A stretch of 64,000 nt of DNA from Peptococcaceae bacterium BRH_c4b (GTDB taxonomy: Bacteria; Bacillota; Desulfotomaculia; Desulfotomaculales; Desulfocucumaceae): the NCBI GenBank assembly GCA_000961595.1, contig LADO01000029.1, positions 42,897 through 106,896 of the forward strand, written 5' to 3'. Position 1 is the first letter of the stretch. The number at the start of each line of letters is the position of its first letter. The notes under the pieces were generated by a model, which saw nothing but the letters and a program-made list of their open reading frames with translations, was not told the DNA's origin and did no database searches. Below, piece by piece: positions 1-7,919 of the stretch. Both the position numbers and the translations under genes were made by a program.

Positions 1-222
1 TAATCCGGCCGTATCTTTAAGAAGCGCGGTTTCAAGTATGGTATTGATGGCTTCTTCCTTGGCCGGAGTTATAAATCCACAGGTGTTGACAATAATCACA
101 TCGGCGTCTTTTTCCACACCGGTGATTTCATATCCCGCCCTGTCCAGAAGTCCCAGCATCAATTCGGTATCCACAAGGTTCTTGGAACAGCCCAGGCTTA
201 TTATACCTACCTTTACGGACAT
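1..222 (-). CDS. rimO: Ribosomal protein S12 methylthiotransferase RimO, N-terminal part (runs off the left edge)
   Basis: Only the first 74 codons are in the window; the gene continues beyond base 1. The protein starts [20 protein letters not shown] and goes on to an NTCGFI motif. These are the first two cysteine motifs of the UPF0004 domain of methylthiotransferases (RimO/MiaB), which bind the auxiliary 4Fe-4S cluster. The GCSKNLVD form is typical of RimO, which methylthiolates an aspartate of ribosomal protein S12 by radical SAM chemistry. The radical SAM and TRAM domains lie outside the window, so MiaB or MtaB cannot be strictly excluded. Confidence 0.85.
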   Translation of the reverse strand, partial: MSVKVGIISLGCSKNLVDTELMLGLLDRAGYEITGVEKDADVIIVNTCGFITPAKEEAINTILETALLKDTAGL

Positions 223-267
223 GCCACTTTTTCCTTCCCGGTTTTGTGAAAATTTATTACAGGGTAT

Positions 268-765
268 TTAGAAAGTCCTTAAATTACTGAACTGCAGAGG
301 TATATCCCACTCCCGATCCTTGATAATCTTTATTATTTCCTGCAGGTCATCCCTATTTTTCCCGCTGACCCTTACCTGGTCTTCCTGGAAGGAGGCCTGG
401 ACTTTAACCTTGCTCTCCTTAACTAGTTTTACTATTTCCTTGCCCAAATCCTTATCCAGTCCCTGGACCAGTTCAACCTTCTGCTTAACGGTATCCCCCG
501 CCGCCTTTTCGATTTTACCGTAGCGCAGGGATTTTAAATTTATGCCCCGTTTGATCATTTTAGCTTCCAGTATTTCCACCACGTTTTTCAGTTTAAAATC
601 GTTGTCTGAATATAGCATAAGCTGGTTGCCGTCATATTCAATCTTACTTTTACTGCCCTTAAAATCAAATCTGTTGTCAATCTCCCTCTGGGCCTGATTG
701 ACCGCGTTGCTTACTTCCTGCAGATCAACCTTGGAAACAATATCAAAGGAATTATCCTTGGCCAT
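268..765 (-). CDS. yajQ: YajQ family nucleotide-binding protein
   Basis: A 165-residue protein with the family's opening (MAKDNSFDIVSKVDLQEV) and the DNRFDFKGSKS segment followed by a duplicated alpha/beta fold, as in YajQ/UPF0234. Members bind nucleotides, and some bind cyclic-di-GMP and act as effectors; the role in Firmicutes is not settled. I place the start at the ATG at 765 because a GGGAGG ribosome site lies about eight bases upstream. An in-frame GTG nine bases further out overlaps that site. It stands alone, 45 bp upstream of rimO in the same direction. Family assignment is firm; physiological role is unknown. Confidence 0.9.
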   Translation of the reverse strand: MAKDNSFDIVSKVDLQEVSNAVNQAQREIDNRFDFKGSKSKIEYDGNQLMLYSDNDFKLKNVVEILEAKMIKRGINLKSLRYGKIEKAAGDTVKQKVELVQGLDKDLGKEIVKLVKESKVKVQASFQEDQVRVSGKNRDDLQEIIKIIKDREWDIPLQFSNLRTF

Positions 766-793
766 TTTCGGCACCTCCCGATTATATACATAT

Positions 794-878
794 TATCTCG
801 CTAACAGCCTGTAAGACCCCGTCCTCGAAAGTCGGGATCAACAGGCTGTATTTCCGAACCCAAGGCTCACTTATATTT
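794..878 (+). repeat. Dispersed repeat R1, short copy
   Basis: Starts TATCTCGCTAACAGCCTGTA and ends CCCAAGGCTCACTTATATT. The same ends and internal segments recur at 2541-2730 (inverted) and 55614-55744. This copy lacks the middle block found in the other two. It contains an inverted repeat (ACAGCCTGTA ... ACAGGCTGTA). There is no coding capacity. It sits just upstream of yajQ. Confidence 0.8.
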
Positions 879-1034
879 TAAACTGCTAAAACATTGTTTT
901 ATACCGACGCAAAACTATAGGCTAAAAAGATTCAGAACTTTCAAAAATAAAGTTGCCAGGCAGAGAAGAAAAAGCGCAACCAGCTACATTATGCATCATA
1001 TTTCCTCTATATGTCCAGTTTTTTTGACCTACAC

Positions 1035-1067
1035 TAAAATAAAAACTCACAGGGGTTTATTCCCTGC
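1035..1067 (-). terminator. Likely intrinsic terminator of the zinc-finger gene
   Basis: Read on the minus strand, a stem CAGGG...CCCTG around 1051-1066 is followed by a T-rich tract (1035-1046). It lies about 55 bp beyond the stop of the gene at 1122-1385. Confidence 0.5.
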
Positions 1068-1121
1068 GAGCGGTATTATGCAACTTTATAATTGTCTTTA
1101 AAAAAAGAATTATTAAAAAAA

Positions 1122-1385
1122 TTAATATATCTGATCGGCAAGTATATATTTAAGAATACCCTTTCTATACTGCGGATCTTCCTTAGCCTTAATATTATCC
1201 ATGGATTTGGTATGCAGGGTCAAATCAATTACGGACGGCATGTATATCCTGTTTTTCTTTTTAATATACCTGTTCTTGGCCTTTTCGTTGGTAGCGTACT
1301 TTTTACATATATCACAGCAATACAATTTATTGGGATTGGTGAGCTCGAATAAATTCCCACACACCTGACATTTCCTATGCCTCAT
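1122..1385 (-). CDS. Small zinc-finger-like protein of unknown function
   Basis: An 87-residue basic protein starting MRHRKCQVCGNLFEL, with a second cysteine group (YCCDICKKY), so a CxxC...CCxxC treble-clef-like zinc site is probable. The rest is Lys/Arg-rich without a recognisable domain. The ATG at 1385 is chosen because GGAGAGGG precedes it at good spacing; the frame is open 20 codons further upstream without a comparable site. Local base composition is more AT-rich than the neighbouring housekeeping genes, and the gene stands alone between repeats, which suggests an acquired gene. A DNA- or RNA-binding role is inference from the fold type only. Confidence 0.55.
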   Translation of the reverse strand: MRHRKCQVCGNLFELTNPNKLYCCDICKKYATNEKAKNRYIKKKNRIYMPSVIDLTLHTKSMDNIKAKEDPQYRKGILKYILADQIY

Positions 1386-1754
1386 ATTTTTTGCCCTCTC
1401 CAAAATACCTATTACTAGAGCGTAATTTATATTGTATTGTTGCATATTATTATATGATGCGCTCCAGAGTATAAAAATTTATTTAATATTACTATATTCA
1501 ACACAAATATTCACATGCCATTGTTCCCAATTATTAGGGACTTTAGTTTTAATTGGAAGACCAATGACAACCGGGACCATCCTTTTTAAGTATAATTCTA
1601 CTGAATTATCCACATAAATATTTGTAAACTTTCAAAGAGCAATACATACAATAGTAATATCACTACCTTTGCATGGTTAAATGTATGGTTATAAAATTGG
1701 CACATAGTGTCAGTACTGGCAAAAAGTTAAAACATAATTCAGGGAGGTTTGTTT
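1386..1754. other. AT-rich intergenic stretch
   Basis: No gene is seen. The stretch is AT-rich and contains short inverted segments (for example TTGGCACATAGTGTCAG near 1697-1713), but no convincing promoter or RNA structure. It ends in the ribosome site of the small reading frame at 1755. Confidence 0.4.
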
Positions 1755-1850
1755 ATGTCAGAGGAACGCAAAGATGAACAAAATACCAGCAACAGCCAAG
1801 AGACAAAAAAAGAGGCTGAATTGTACCTTGTTCCGATATTAATGTATTAG
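1755..1850 (+). CDS. Possible 31-residue peptide
   Basis: ATG at 1755 is preceded by AGGGAGG at ideal spacing. The 31-residue product begins MSEERKDEQNTSNSQETKKE and ends with a hydrophobic, aromatic tail (AELYLVPILMY). A charged leader with a short different tail is reminiscent of precursor peptides, but no modification enzyme or transporter is nearby, so this is only a structural resemblance. It converges on phoU with an 11 bp gap. It could equally be a gene fragment or chance. Confidence 0.35.
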   Translation: MSEERKDEQNTSNSQETKKEAELYLVPILMY

Positions 1851-1861
1851 GCAGGCTCAAT

Positions 1862-2518
1862 TTAGTTTAGTTCCCGTCTTTCCCCGGTAACGAGATATAT
1901 AACAGCTTCACCGATATTGGTGGCATGATCAGCAATACGCTCCAGATATCTGGAAACGTATAAAAGATAGGCTCCCTGAACCACCACCTGCGGATCCTCC
2001 TCCATGCAGGCCAGGGTATCCCTGAATAGATGGGAAAAAATAAAGTCCACCTGATCATCCATGGCACACATAGCCTTGGCCTTCTCTACATCCCGGTGAA
2101 CATAAGCGTCCAGCCCGTCCTTGACCATCTGGCGGGCCAGTCTGGCCATGCGCGGTATTTCCTGCACCGGGCGCACGATCATGGGGTGTCCTGTGAGACA
2201 CATGGTGGACCTGGCAATGTCCACGGAATGGTCAGCCATTCTTTCCAGGCTCAAAAGAATTTTAATACCCGTTATGGCCACCCTCAAGTCCTTAGCTATG
2301 GGTTGCTGGGTGGCTATTATTTTTACGCATTTATCCTCGATCTCCAAAAAAAGCTCGTCAATGCGCTCATCACCCATAATCACCCCGGCCGCGGCCGTAA
2401 CATCCTGGTTCATGAAAGCATCCACGGAATCAAATATGGCCTGCTCCACCAGACTGCCCATACGCAATATATCGTTTTGAATTTCCTTGAGGGATTTGTC
2501 AAAGGCATATCTTCCCAA
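1862..2518 (-). CDS. phoU: Phosphate signalling/transport regulator PhoU
   Basis: A 218-residue all-helical protein made of two PhoU repeats, each with the metal-binding E/D-x3-D-type motifs (MGDERIDELFLEIED in the first; MCAMDDQVDFIF in the second). PhoU links the PstSCAB phosphate transporter to the PhoR kinase and represses the Pho response when phosphate is sufficient. I choose the TTG at 2518 (GRYAFDKSLKEIQ follows), which has AGGGGG upstream and gives the usual family length. A longer frame would begin inside dispersed repeat R1. It lies downstream of a PhoR-like kinase in the same direction, but the pst transporter genes are not in the window. Confidence 0.9.
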   Translation of the reverse strand: MGRYAFDKSLKEIQNDILRMGSLVEQAIFDSVDAFMNQDVTAAAGVIMGDERIDELFLEIEDKCVKIIATQQPIAKDLRVAITGIKILLSLERMADHSVDIARSTMCLTGHPMIVRPVQEIPRMARLARQMVKDGLDAYVHRDVEKAKAMCAMDDQVDFIFSHLFRDTLACMEEDPQVVVQGAYLLYVSRYLERIADHATNIGEAVIYLVTGERRELN

Positions 2519-2540
2519 AATATATACCCCCTGGATGAAA

Positions 2541-2730
2541 AAATATAAGTGAGCCTTGGGTTCGGAAGGGGTTATTCCCATACCGAACCCTTAGAGCGAA
2601 CTTTAAGGTATGGGGACACACCTCCATTTGGAGCCTGACTTTGGGGTTGGAGGAATGTCCCCAACTTTGAACTATACAGCCGGTTTCCCCGACCTTCAAG
2701 GACGGGGTCTTACAGGCTGTTAGCGAGATA
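2541..2730 (-). repeat. Dispersed repeat R1, long copy with a nested REP-like element
   Basis: On the minus strand it begins TATCTCGCTAACAGCCTG and ends CCAAGGCTCACTTATATT, matching the copies at 794-878 and 55614-55744. Inside it (2612-2663) is a GGGGACACACCTCC...GGAGGAATGTCCCC element that the 55.6 kb copy lacks at the same place. It fills most of the 354 bp gap between phoU and the kinase. Confidence 0.8.
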
Positions 2731-2872
2731 GAACCAGCCGAATCATATGCAATATATTCTACACCATGACAATGATCAATGTCTTTAGTAATTTATAAAT
2801 TTATGGTCTTATTTTACTGTTTTTTTGTATTGCAAGACCCGCATTGTTAGCCCGTATGACATCGATACTGGA

Positions 2873-4243
2873 TTATAACGGCAAATAGGCTGTAAATACA
2901 CTTCCCAGGCCAATTCTGCTGCATACCTCAATACTGCCCCCGTGTACCTCCAGCACATGTTTTACGATAGCCAGACCGAGGCCTGTGCCGCCGTATTGCC
3001 TGGAGCGTGCCCGGTCCACCCGGTAAAACCGTTCGAACACCCGGGAGATGCTTTCCTCGGGTATACCAATTCCAGTGTCCGTGATTCGTATGAAGGCCCT
3101 GTCTCCGTCACAACCCGTTTCCACCATCACCTTCCCACCGGCGGAAGTATATTTAATGGCGTTATCCACAAGGTTAATCACTACCCTGGTGAGCATATCC
3201 TCGTCGACCGATACCGGCGGCATATCCGCAGCTATTACTGTATCCAGTTTAATGCTTTTTTCCCCGGCGCTCTGACCCAGTATGGAGATCACTTTTAATA
3301 TAAGATTACCCAGCGATAGCAGTTCCTTCTTCGGTAAAATTTTGCGGTTTTCTATGTTTGAAAGGGCAAACAGGTCGTCAATAAGCCTGGTTAAACGATC
3401 CGTTTCCGCACTCATAATGTTCAAAAAATGCTCAGCGGCCTCCCTGTCATCCAGAGCCCCATCCAGCAGGGTTTCCAGAAAGCCCTTGATGGAAGTCATG
3501 GGCGTCCGTAATTCGTGGGATACGTTGGCTACAAAATCATTTCTCATCTGCTCCAGCTGGCGCCTTTCGGTAACATCCCTTAACAGCGCCACCACACCAC
3601 CCCGGTCACTGCCCTTCAGGGGGGTGAACTGAACGCTGAATATCCTGGGGTCGGGGGTTAAGACCTGTATCTCCCGGCGGAGTTCCTGCTGGTTGCGCAA
3701 GGCTTCTTTCAGGTACCTCTCAAAATCGTAGTGCCTAACCACCTCGACTATCTCTTTACCCCTGCTGGCCTCCTCAGTTATCCTTAGCGCCCTTTCGACC
3801 GCAGGGTTTACCAGGAGAACCCGCCCGGTTCCATCCACCGCCACCACGCCGTCCGCCATACTGTGCAATATGGCGCGCATGCGGTTCTTTTCATCAGTTA
3901 TCTCATCCACTGTCCGCCTCAGGCGGGAAGCCAGCAGATTTATGCTTTTTGCCAAATCCCCTATTTCATCATTGGTATAAATTTTAATTTCTTTTTCCAG
4001 GTTGCCCCTGGCCATCTCCCGGGCCGCCTCGCTAATTAAATTAAGGGGCAGCACCACTCTTTTCAGCAGCATCCAGGCCAGCAAAACCGCAAAGGGAAAG
4101 GTCAGCAGCGCCACTCCCAGGGCGTTTTGCCTGGTGACAGGAAATAGTTTAAGTAAGGCAAAAAAAATGAAAATGAGCAGAAAATAGCTGGCAATAGGAC
4201 GCCAGCCAATACTTCTGGCCATTTTTGCCGGACTGAATTTCAT
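2873..4243 (-). CDS. PhoR/ResE-type sensor histidine kinase, orphan
   Basis: A 456-residue kinase. In order: two closely spaced membrane helices (roughly residues 16-60) with almost no external loop, a HAMP linker, a PAS domain (around 120-220), HisKA with the phospho-acceptor in FVANVSHELRTPMTSIKGFL, and HATPase_c with N box (NLVDNAIKY), G1 (DTGIGIP) and G2 (GGTGLGLAIVKH) motifs. The very short loop argues against an external sensing domain; input is probably through PAS, membrane state or partner proteins. The next minus-strand gene downstream is phoU, so a role in phosphate signalling is likely (inference). Unusually, no response regulator is adjacent: upstream lies a terminator and pnp. 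Start at 4243 chosen for MKFSPAK; an in-frame ATG lies eight codons further out. Confidence 0.88.
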   Translation of the reverse strand: MKFSPAKMARSIGWRPIASYFLLIFIFFALLKLFPVTRQNALGVALLTFPFAVLLAWMLLKRVVLPLNLISEAAREMARGNLEKEIKIYTNDEIGDLAKSINLLASRLRRTVDEITDEKNRMRAILHSMADGVVAVDGTGRVLLVNPAVERALRITEEASRGKEIVEVVRHYDFERYLKEALRNQQELRREIQVLTPDPRIFSVQFTPLKGSDRGGVVALLRDVTERRQLEQMRNDFVANVSHELRTPMTSIKGFLETLLDGALDDREAAEHFLNIMSAETDRLTRLIDDLFALSNIENRKILPKKELLSLGNLILKVISILGQSAGEKSIKLDTVIAADMPPVSVDEDMLTRVVINLVDNAIKYTSAGGKVMVETGCDGDRAFIRITDTGIGIPEESISRVFERFYRVDRARSRQYGGTGLGLAIVKHVLEVHGGSIEVCSRIGLGSVFTAYLPL

Positions 4244-4336
4244 TCTTCTTTTACCCCTGACGAACATTTTTACAATTGTAACACATAGGTTATTAATAAA
4301 AGATAATATTTATGTTAATTTAAGTTTAAATAAACT

Positions 4337-4375
4337 AAAAAACAGAGGTGCCTGCGGGCAACCCCTGCCTTTTTA
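4337..4375. terminator. Probable bidirectional terminator between pnp and the kinase gene
   Basis: An imperfect GC-rich stem (CAGAGGTGCC / GGCAACCCCTG) is flanked by a run of A on the left and a run of T on the right, so it can terminate in both directions. It separates pnp from the kinase gene. Confidence 0.65.
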
Positions 4376-4400
4376 CGAGTTTCATCAAAACCAAGACCTA

Positions 4401-4561
4401 GAGGCCGTTCAAAAACAAGTATGGCGCGAAAGGAGAAGCCGGACAGCGCGGAGCGTACTTGATAGGTCAGAGGTCAGGGGACACACCTCCTTCGGAGGAA
4501 TGTCCCCAATTAATACTGGACGGCGAGCCTGACAAAGCCAGACGCAGTTTTTCAACGGTCT
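4401..4561. repeat. Inverted-repeat-flanked element carrying a REP-like palindrome
   Basis: The ends are inverted copies: GAGGCCGTTCAAAAAC at the left and GTTTTTCAACGGTCTC at the right. The interior has no gene and contains the REP-like palindrome GGGGACACACCTCC-TTC-GGAGGAATGTCCCC at 4477-4509. The right end abuts the pnp stop codon. A sequence resembling one end (GGCTGTTGAAAAACTGCG) recurs at 28818-28835. A MITE-like or REP-type element is the best description. Confidence 0.7.
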
Positions 4562-4562
4562 C

Positions 4563-6788
4563 CTAGTATCTCCTGTCCCTGTCCCGCGGAGGCCGTGGAT
4601 TGCGCCTGGGCTCAGCCGCTTCCTGGGCGGCTAGTTCCAATTCGCCCGGCTCCGGAGGCACTGCTTCCTTACGGGAAAGTTTGAGACGACCCTGCTGGTC
4701 AGAGCCGATAGCTTTTACCAGAATAGAATCCCCTTCTCTGACAATATCCTCTGTTTTAGCCACCCTGTGGTGAGCAAGCTGGGAGATGTGCACCAACCCC
4801 TCTTTGCCGGGTAATCCCAGCACACCGGGAATAACCTCTACGAAACAGCCAAAATCAGTAACCCTGGTAACCTTGCCGTTGTATATCTCTCCGGTTACAA
4901 CGTCCTTGGTCAGCGTTTCTACAATTTGCAGCGCTTTTTTGCCTGCCTCGGAATCCAGAGCCCCTATGAATACCCTGCCATCATCTTCTATATCAATATC
5001 CGCACCGGTCTCCTCCACTATCTTTCTGATGATCTTGCCGCCTGGTCCGATTACGTCCCTTATTTTATCTGGGTCGATGTTTATTTGGATGATTCTCGGG
5101 GCATAGCGCGACAGGTCTGTACGGGGCTTATCGATAACTGCCAGCATTTTTCCCATGATGTGCATCCTTGCTTCATGTGCCTGCTCCAGCGCCCGCTCCA
5201 GTATCCGGGGAGTAACGCCGGCAATTTTTATGTCCATCTGCAGGGCCGTAATCCCATCCTTAGTTCCCGCCACCTTGAAATCCATGTCACCCAGGTGATC
5301 TTCAACACCCTGGATATCAGTCAGAACGGCAATTTCGTCGCCCTCTTTAATGAGGCCCATGGCCGCGCCGGCCACCGGAGCCTTAATGGGTACCCCAGCA
5401 TCCATCAGGCTCAGGCAACTGCCACACACACTGCCCATGGAGGTAGAGCCGTTGGATTCCAGCACCTCGGAAACAATTCTGATGGTATAAGGGAAAGCTT
5501 TCTCCGAAGGAATTACTGCTTCCAGCGCTCTTTCAGCCAGGGCGCCGTGACCTATATCCCGCCTGCCCGGGGCGCGCATGGGCTTGGTTTCTCCAGTGCT
5601 GAACGGCGGAAAATTATAGTGATGCATATATCTTTTAGTCTCTTCAGTACCCAGCCCGTCCAACCTCTGCTCGTCAGATACGGGCCCCAGGGTGAGCACG
5701 GACAGAACCTGGGTCTGTCCCCGGGTAAACAAACCGGTTCCGTGGGTGCGGGGCAGCACGCCTACCTCAACGGTTATGGGCCTTACTTCATTCAGTGCCC
5801 GGCCATCAATACGTACTTTATCCCTGGTGATAAAGCCCCGGATTACTTTCTTTTCAGCAGCGTCTACGACCTTCTCGATATCCTTGGCCTGTTCGGGAAA
5901 AGTTTCCGCAAATTCCTGTATTAGTTCCGACTTAACCTGATCCAGGTAGATCTCTCGCTGTTTCTTGGGCATCTTAGTGTCTATGCATTGTCTGACCGCA
6001 GCGGTAAATTTTTGCTCTGCCCGGCCGGTGACGGCTGCGTCTATTTCAGGAGCCGGATGGGCCGGCTCAAATACCATTTTTTCCCTGGCCAGCCCCAGGG
6101 ATAAGGCCTCTTCCCTGAACTTTTCGATGAAATCAACTATTTCCCTGATTTTATCATGGCCAAAGGAGATAGCCTCCAGCATAACGCTCTCAGGCACCTC
6201 GGATGCCTTGGCCTCCACCATCATCACGGCATCCCTGGTACCCGCCACCACCAGGTGCATATCGCTTTTTTCCGCCTGCTCCCGGGTGGGATTGATCACA
6301 AGCTCGCCGTTGACCCTGCCCACTATTACACCACCGATAGGTCCTCCGAAGGGGGTATCACTGATATGTAATGCAGTGGAAGCCCCAATCATGGCCGCCA
6401 TCTCAGGAGCATGGTCCTGATCCACAGACATAATGGTGGCTATTATCTGAACCTCGTTTCTAAAGCCCTTAGGAAAAAGAGGGCGGATGGGCCTATCGAT
6501 CAGCCTGCATGACAGTACCGCCTTCTCGCTGGGGCGGGATTCTCTCTTTATAAATCCACCAGGGATCTTCCCCACCGCATATAGTCTTTCTTCGTAATCG
6601 ACGGTGAGAGGAAAGAAGTCAATTCCCTCCCGGATATGCTGGGCCATAGTTGCCGCTACCAGCACCATGGTGTCGCCGTAACGAACAAACACCGCGCCAC
6701 TAGCCTGTTTGGCGACCCGCCCCGTTTCCAGGGTCATACTCCGGCCACCTATATTCAATTCCCTCTTCAAAATTACCTGCTCTGACAT
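4563..6788 (-). CDS. pnp: Polyribonucleotide nucleotidyltransferase (PNPase)
   Basis: A 741-residue protein with the full PNPase architecture: two RNase PH cores separated by the helical linker domain (first core about 1-220, second about 310-540 with [12 protein letters not shown] and [14 protein letters not shown]), then a KH domain ([13 protein letters not shown]) and an S1 domain near residues 620-700. It degrades RNA 3'-5' phosphorolytically and trims structured tails in the degradosome. Start at 6788 ([12 protein letters not shown]) fits homologues, with GGAGG upstream at slightly long spacing; the frame is open ten codons further. It lies downstream of rpsO, the classical rpsO-pnp order, with a terminator between that probably lets only part of the transcription through. 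Confidence 0.97.
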   Translation of the reverse strand: MSEQVILKRELNIGGRSMTLETGRVAKQASGAVFVRYGDTMVLVAATMAQHIREGIDFFPLTVDYEERLYAVGKIPGGFIKRESRPSEKAVLSCRLIDRPIRPLFPKGFRNEVQIIATIMSVDQDHAPEMAAMIGASTALHISDTPFGGPIGGVIVGRVNGELVINPTREQAEKSDMHLVVAGTRDAVMMVEAKASEVPESVMLEAISFGHDKIREIVDFIEKFREEALSLGLAREKMVFEPAHPAPEIDAAVTGRAEQKFTAAVRQCIDTKMPKKQREIYLDQVKSELIQEFAETFPEQAKDIEKVVDAAEKKVIRGFITRDKVRIDGRALNEVRPITVEVGVLPRTHGTGLFTRGQTQVLSVLTLGPVSDEQRLDGLGTEETKRYMHHYNFPPFSTGETKPMRAPGRRDIGHGALAERALEAVIPSEKAFPYTIRIVSEVLESNGSTSMGSVCGSCLSLMDAGVPIKAPVAGAAMGLIKEGDEIAVLTDIQGVEDHLGDMDFKVAGTKDGITALQMDIKIAGVTPRILERALEQAHEARMHIMGKMLAVIDKPRTDLSRYAPRIIQINIDPDKIRDVIGPGGKIIRKIVEETGADIDIEDDGRVFIGALDSEAGKKALQIVETLTKDVVTGEIYNGKVTRVTDFGCFVEVIPGVLGLPGKEGLVHISQLAHHRVAKTEDIVREGDSILVKAIGSDQQGRLKLSRKEAVPPEPGELELAAQEAAEPRRNPRPPRDRDRRY

Positions 6789-6935
6789 TAAAGGCCAAAC
6801 CTCCATACATCTATGCAAATTTTTACAACCGTTAGTTATTCTACATATTTTATAGTATTTCCTGCAGGGATAATAAAAAATACCCCGGTGATGGTCATAA
6901 CGGCGATTATTGATTAAAAAACAGCCTTGACTTAT

Positions 6936-6966
6936 AAAAAAAGAGCGGGCAGTCCGCTCTTTTTTA
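6936..6966 (-). terminator. Intrinsic terminator after rpsO
   Basis: A perfect stem AAGAGCGG...CCGCTCTT is followed on the minus strand by a T run. It lies just after the rpsO stop and 148 bp before the pnp start, as expected for a partial terminator between rpsO and pnp. Confidence 0.85.
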
Positions 6967-6968
6967 TG

Positions 6969-7238
6969 TTATTTACGCAACCCAAGTTTTTCAATAATCG
7001 AACGATAGCGGCCAAAATTGCGATCCTTCAGGTAGTTTAAAAGAGCCCGCCTTTGACCAACCATTTTTAAAAGACCTCGCCTGGAGTGATGGTCTTTTTT
7101 ATGAATCTTCAGATGCTCTGTAAGGCTGTTTATCCTGGTAGTAAGTATGGCAATCTGAACTTCCGGCGAGCCGGTATCATTGTCATGAGTCTTATGCTGG
7201 GAAATTACAGCCTGTTTTGCTTCCAGAGAAAGCGACAT
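6969..7238 (-). CDS. rpsO: 30S ribosomal protein S15
   Basis: An 89-residue protein matching S15 along its length, with [13 protein letters not shown] and the RNA-binding [12 protein letters not shown] segment. It binds the central domain of 16S rRNA early in 30S assembly. The start [11 protein letters not shown] at 7238 is set by AGGAGGTG about nine bases upstream; an ATG four codons earlier is too close to that site. In many bacteria S15 represses its own translation through a leader structure. The 89 bp upstream could hold one, but I cannot confirm a fold. Confidence 0.97.
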   Translation of the reverse strand: MSLSLEAKQAVISQHKTHDNDTGSPEVQIAILTTRINSLTEHLKIHKKDHHSRRGLLKMVGQRRALLNYLKDRNFGRYRSIIEKLGLRK

Positions 7239-7327
7239 ATATGCATTCACCTCCTAACACCGGGTTAATCGCTGCCAGCCAAGTAAACCGCTGGAGAAAC
7301 GAGCCCCCTAGCAGGCAGTTCAGGAAT

Positions 7328-7549
7328 TTATTTCCCTATAATTGTGATTACCAAGCGACCGCCCGGTATGTCCTTGGCAACAATATCAAATATTCTACCC
7401 GATTTTGCAAAAAACCCACGGAATCTGGTGGCGGTGGGAATACGCCCCGGTATTCCGGTAGCTGCGCCGATAATATCCTGTACTGTAATTTTTTCCTGGC
7501 GCATATCTTTTAGACGTTTTCGGGCATGTTCCGTGATGATAACCCGCAT
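7328..7549 (-). CDS. DUF4258-like small protein
   Basis: A 73-residue protein (MRVIITEHARKRLKDMRQEK ... ending GGRLVITIIGK). The ITEHARKRLKDR-type opening with a later beta-rich half resembles DUF4258 proteins, whose fold is related to the RelE/BrnT toxin group. It follows the small acidic/helical gene 7563-7790 in the same direction with a 13 bp gap. Both sit between ribF and rpsO, which are normally neighbours. A toxin-antitoxin role is only a possibility: the catalytic residues of RelE/BrnT are not evident to me. The start is chosen at the ATG with GAGAAGGA upstream. Confidence 0.6.
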   Translation of the reverse strand: MRVIITEHARKRLKDMRQEKITVQDIIGAATGIPGRIPTATRFRGFFAKSGRIFDIVAKDIPGGRLVITIIGK

Positions 7550-7562
7550 ATCGGTATCCTTC

Positions 7563-7790
7563 TCAATAGGCACCGGATTGCACAATCCTCTTCTCATCTT
7601 CCTGGGCCAGAAAGGCATAAAGGGCATCCTGGAAGGCTGTTAACCTCGAATCTTTTAAATTTGACCCGCTATATATCTCTTCCAACTCTTTCTTCAGTTT
7701 TTGAAAGTCATCGCTCAGGCAAATCATGGCTATATGGTTAAGCCATTTTTTAATTTCTTCCTCTGGCGAATCAGACTTGGGAACTCCCAT
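7563..7790 (-). CDS. Small helical protein of unknown function
   Basis: A 75-residue, mostly helical, charged protein beginning MGVPKSDSPEEEIKKWLNHI. I do not recognise a domain. The start at 7790 has AAGGAG eight bases upstream. It lies between rpsO and ribF and precedes the DUF4258-like gene by 13 bp, so the two are probably co-transcribed. The size and pairing would suit an antitoxin or adaptor, but nothing in the sequence proves this. Confidence 0.5.
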   Translation of the reverse strand: MGVPKSDSPEEEIKKWLNHIAMICLSDDFQKLKKELEEIYSGSNLKDSRLTAFQDALYAFLAQEDEKRIVQSGAY

Positions 7791-7919
7791 GCCTACGTCT
7801 CCTTTCATCAAGATGGGACGTTGACCGTGTCATTATAGCATATTTTAACTGCCGGGTAAACTGAATGAAAACGATTATGTCTAATTAATACATTATATTT
7901 ATAATTTCGAGCCTGTATG

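Noticed and set aside
1092..1352. Plus-strand frame of 86 codons opposite the zinc-finger gene
   Set aside because: The minus-strand frame has CxxC pairs and a clear ribosome site; the plus-strand product is an AT-rich hydrophobic shadow.
1697..1713. Sigma-54-like TGGCAC upstream of the 31-residue peptide
   Set aside because: The -24 element is present but no TTGC lies at the required distance.
4926..5924. Long open frame of 332 codons on the plus strand inside pnp
   Set aside because: It is antisense to the well-conserved pnp coding sequence, has no domain or ribosome site, and reflects codon bias of pnp.
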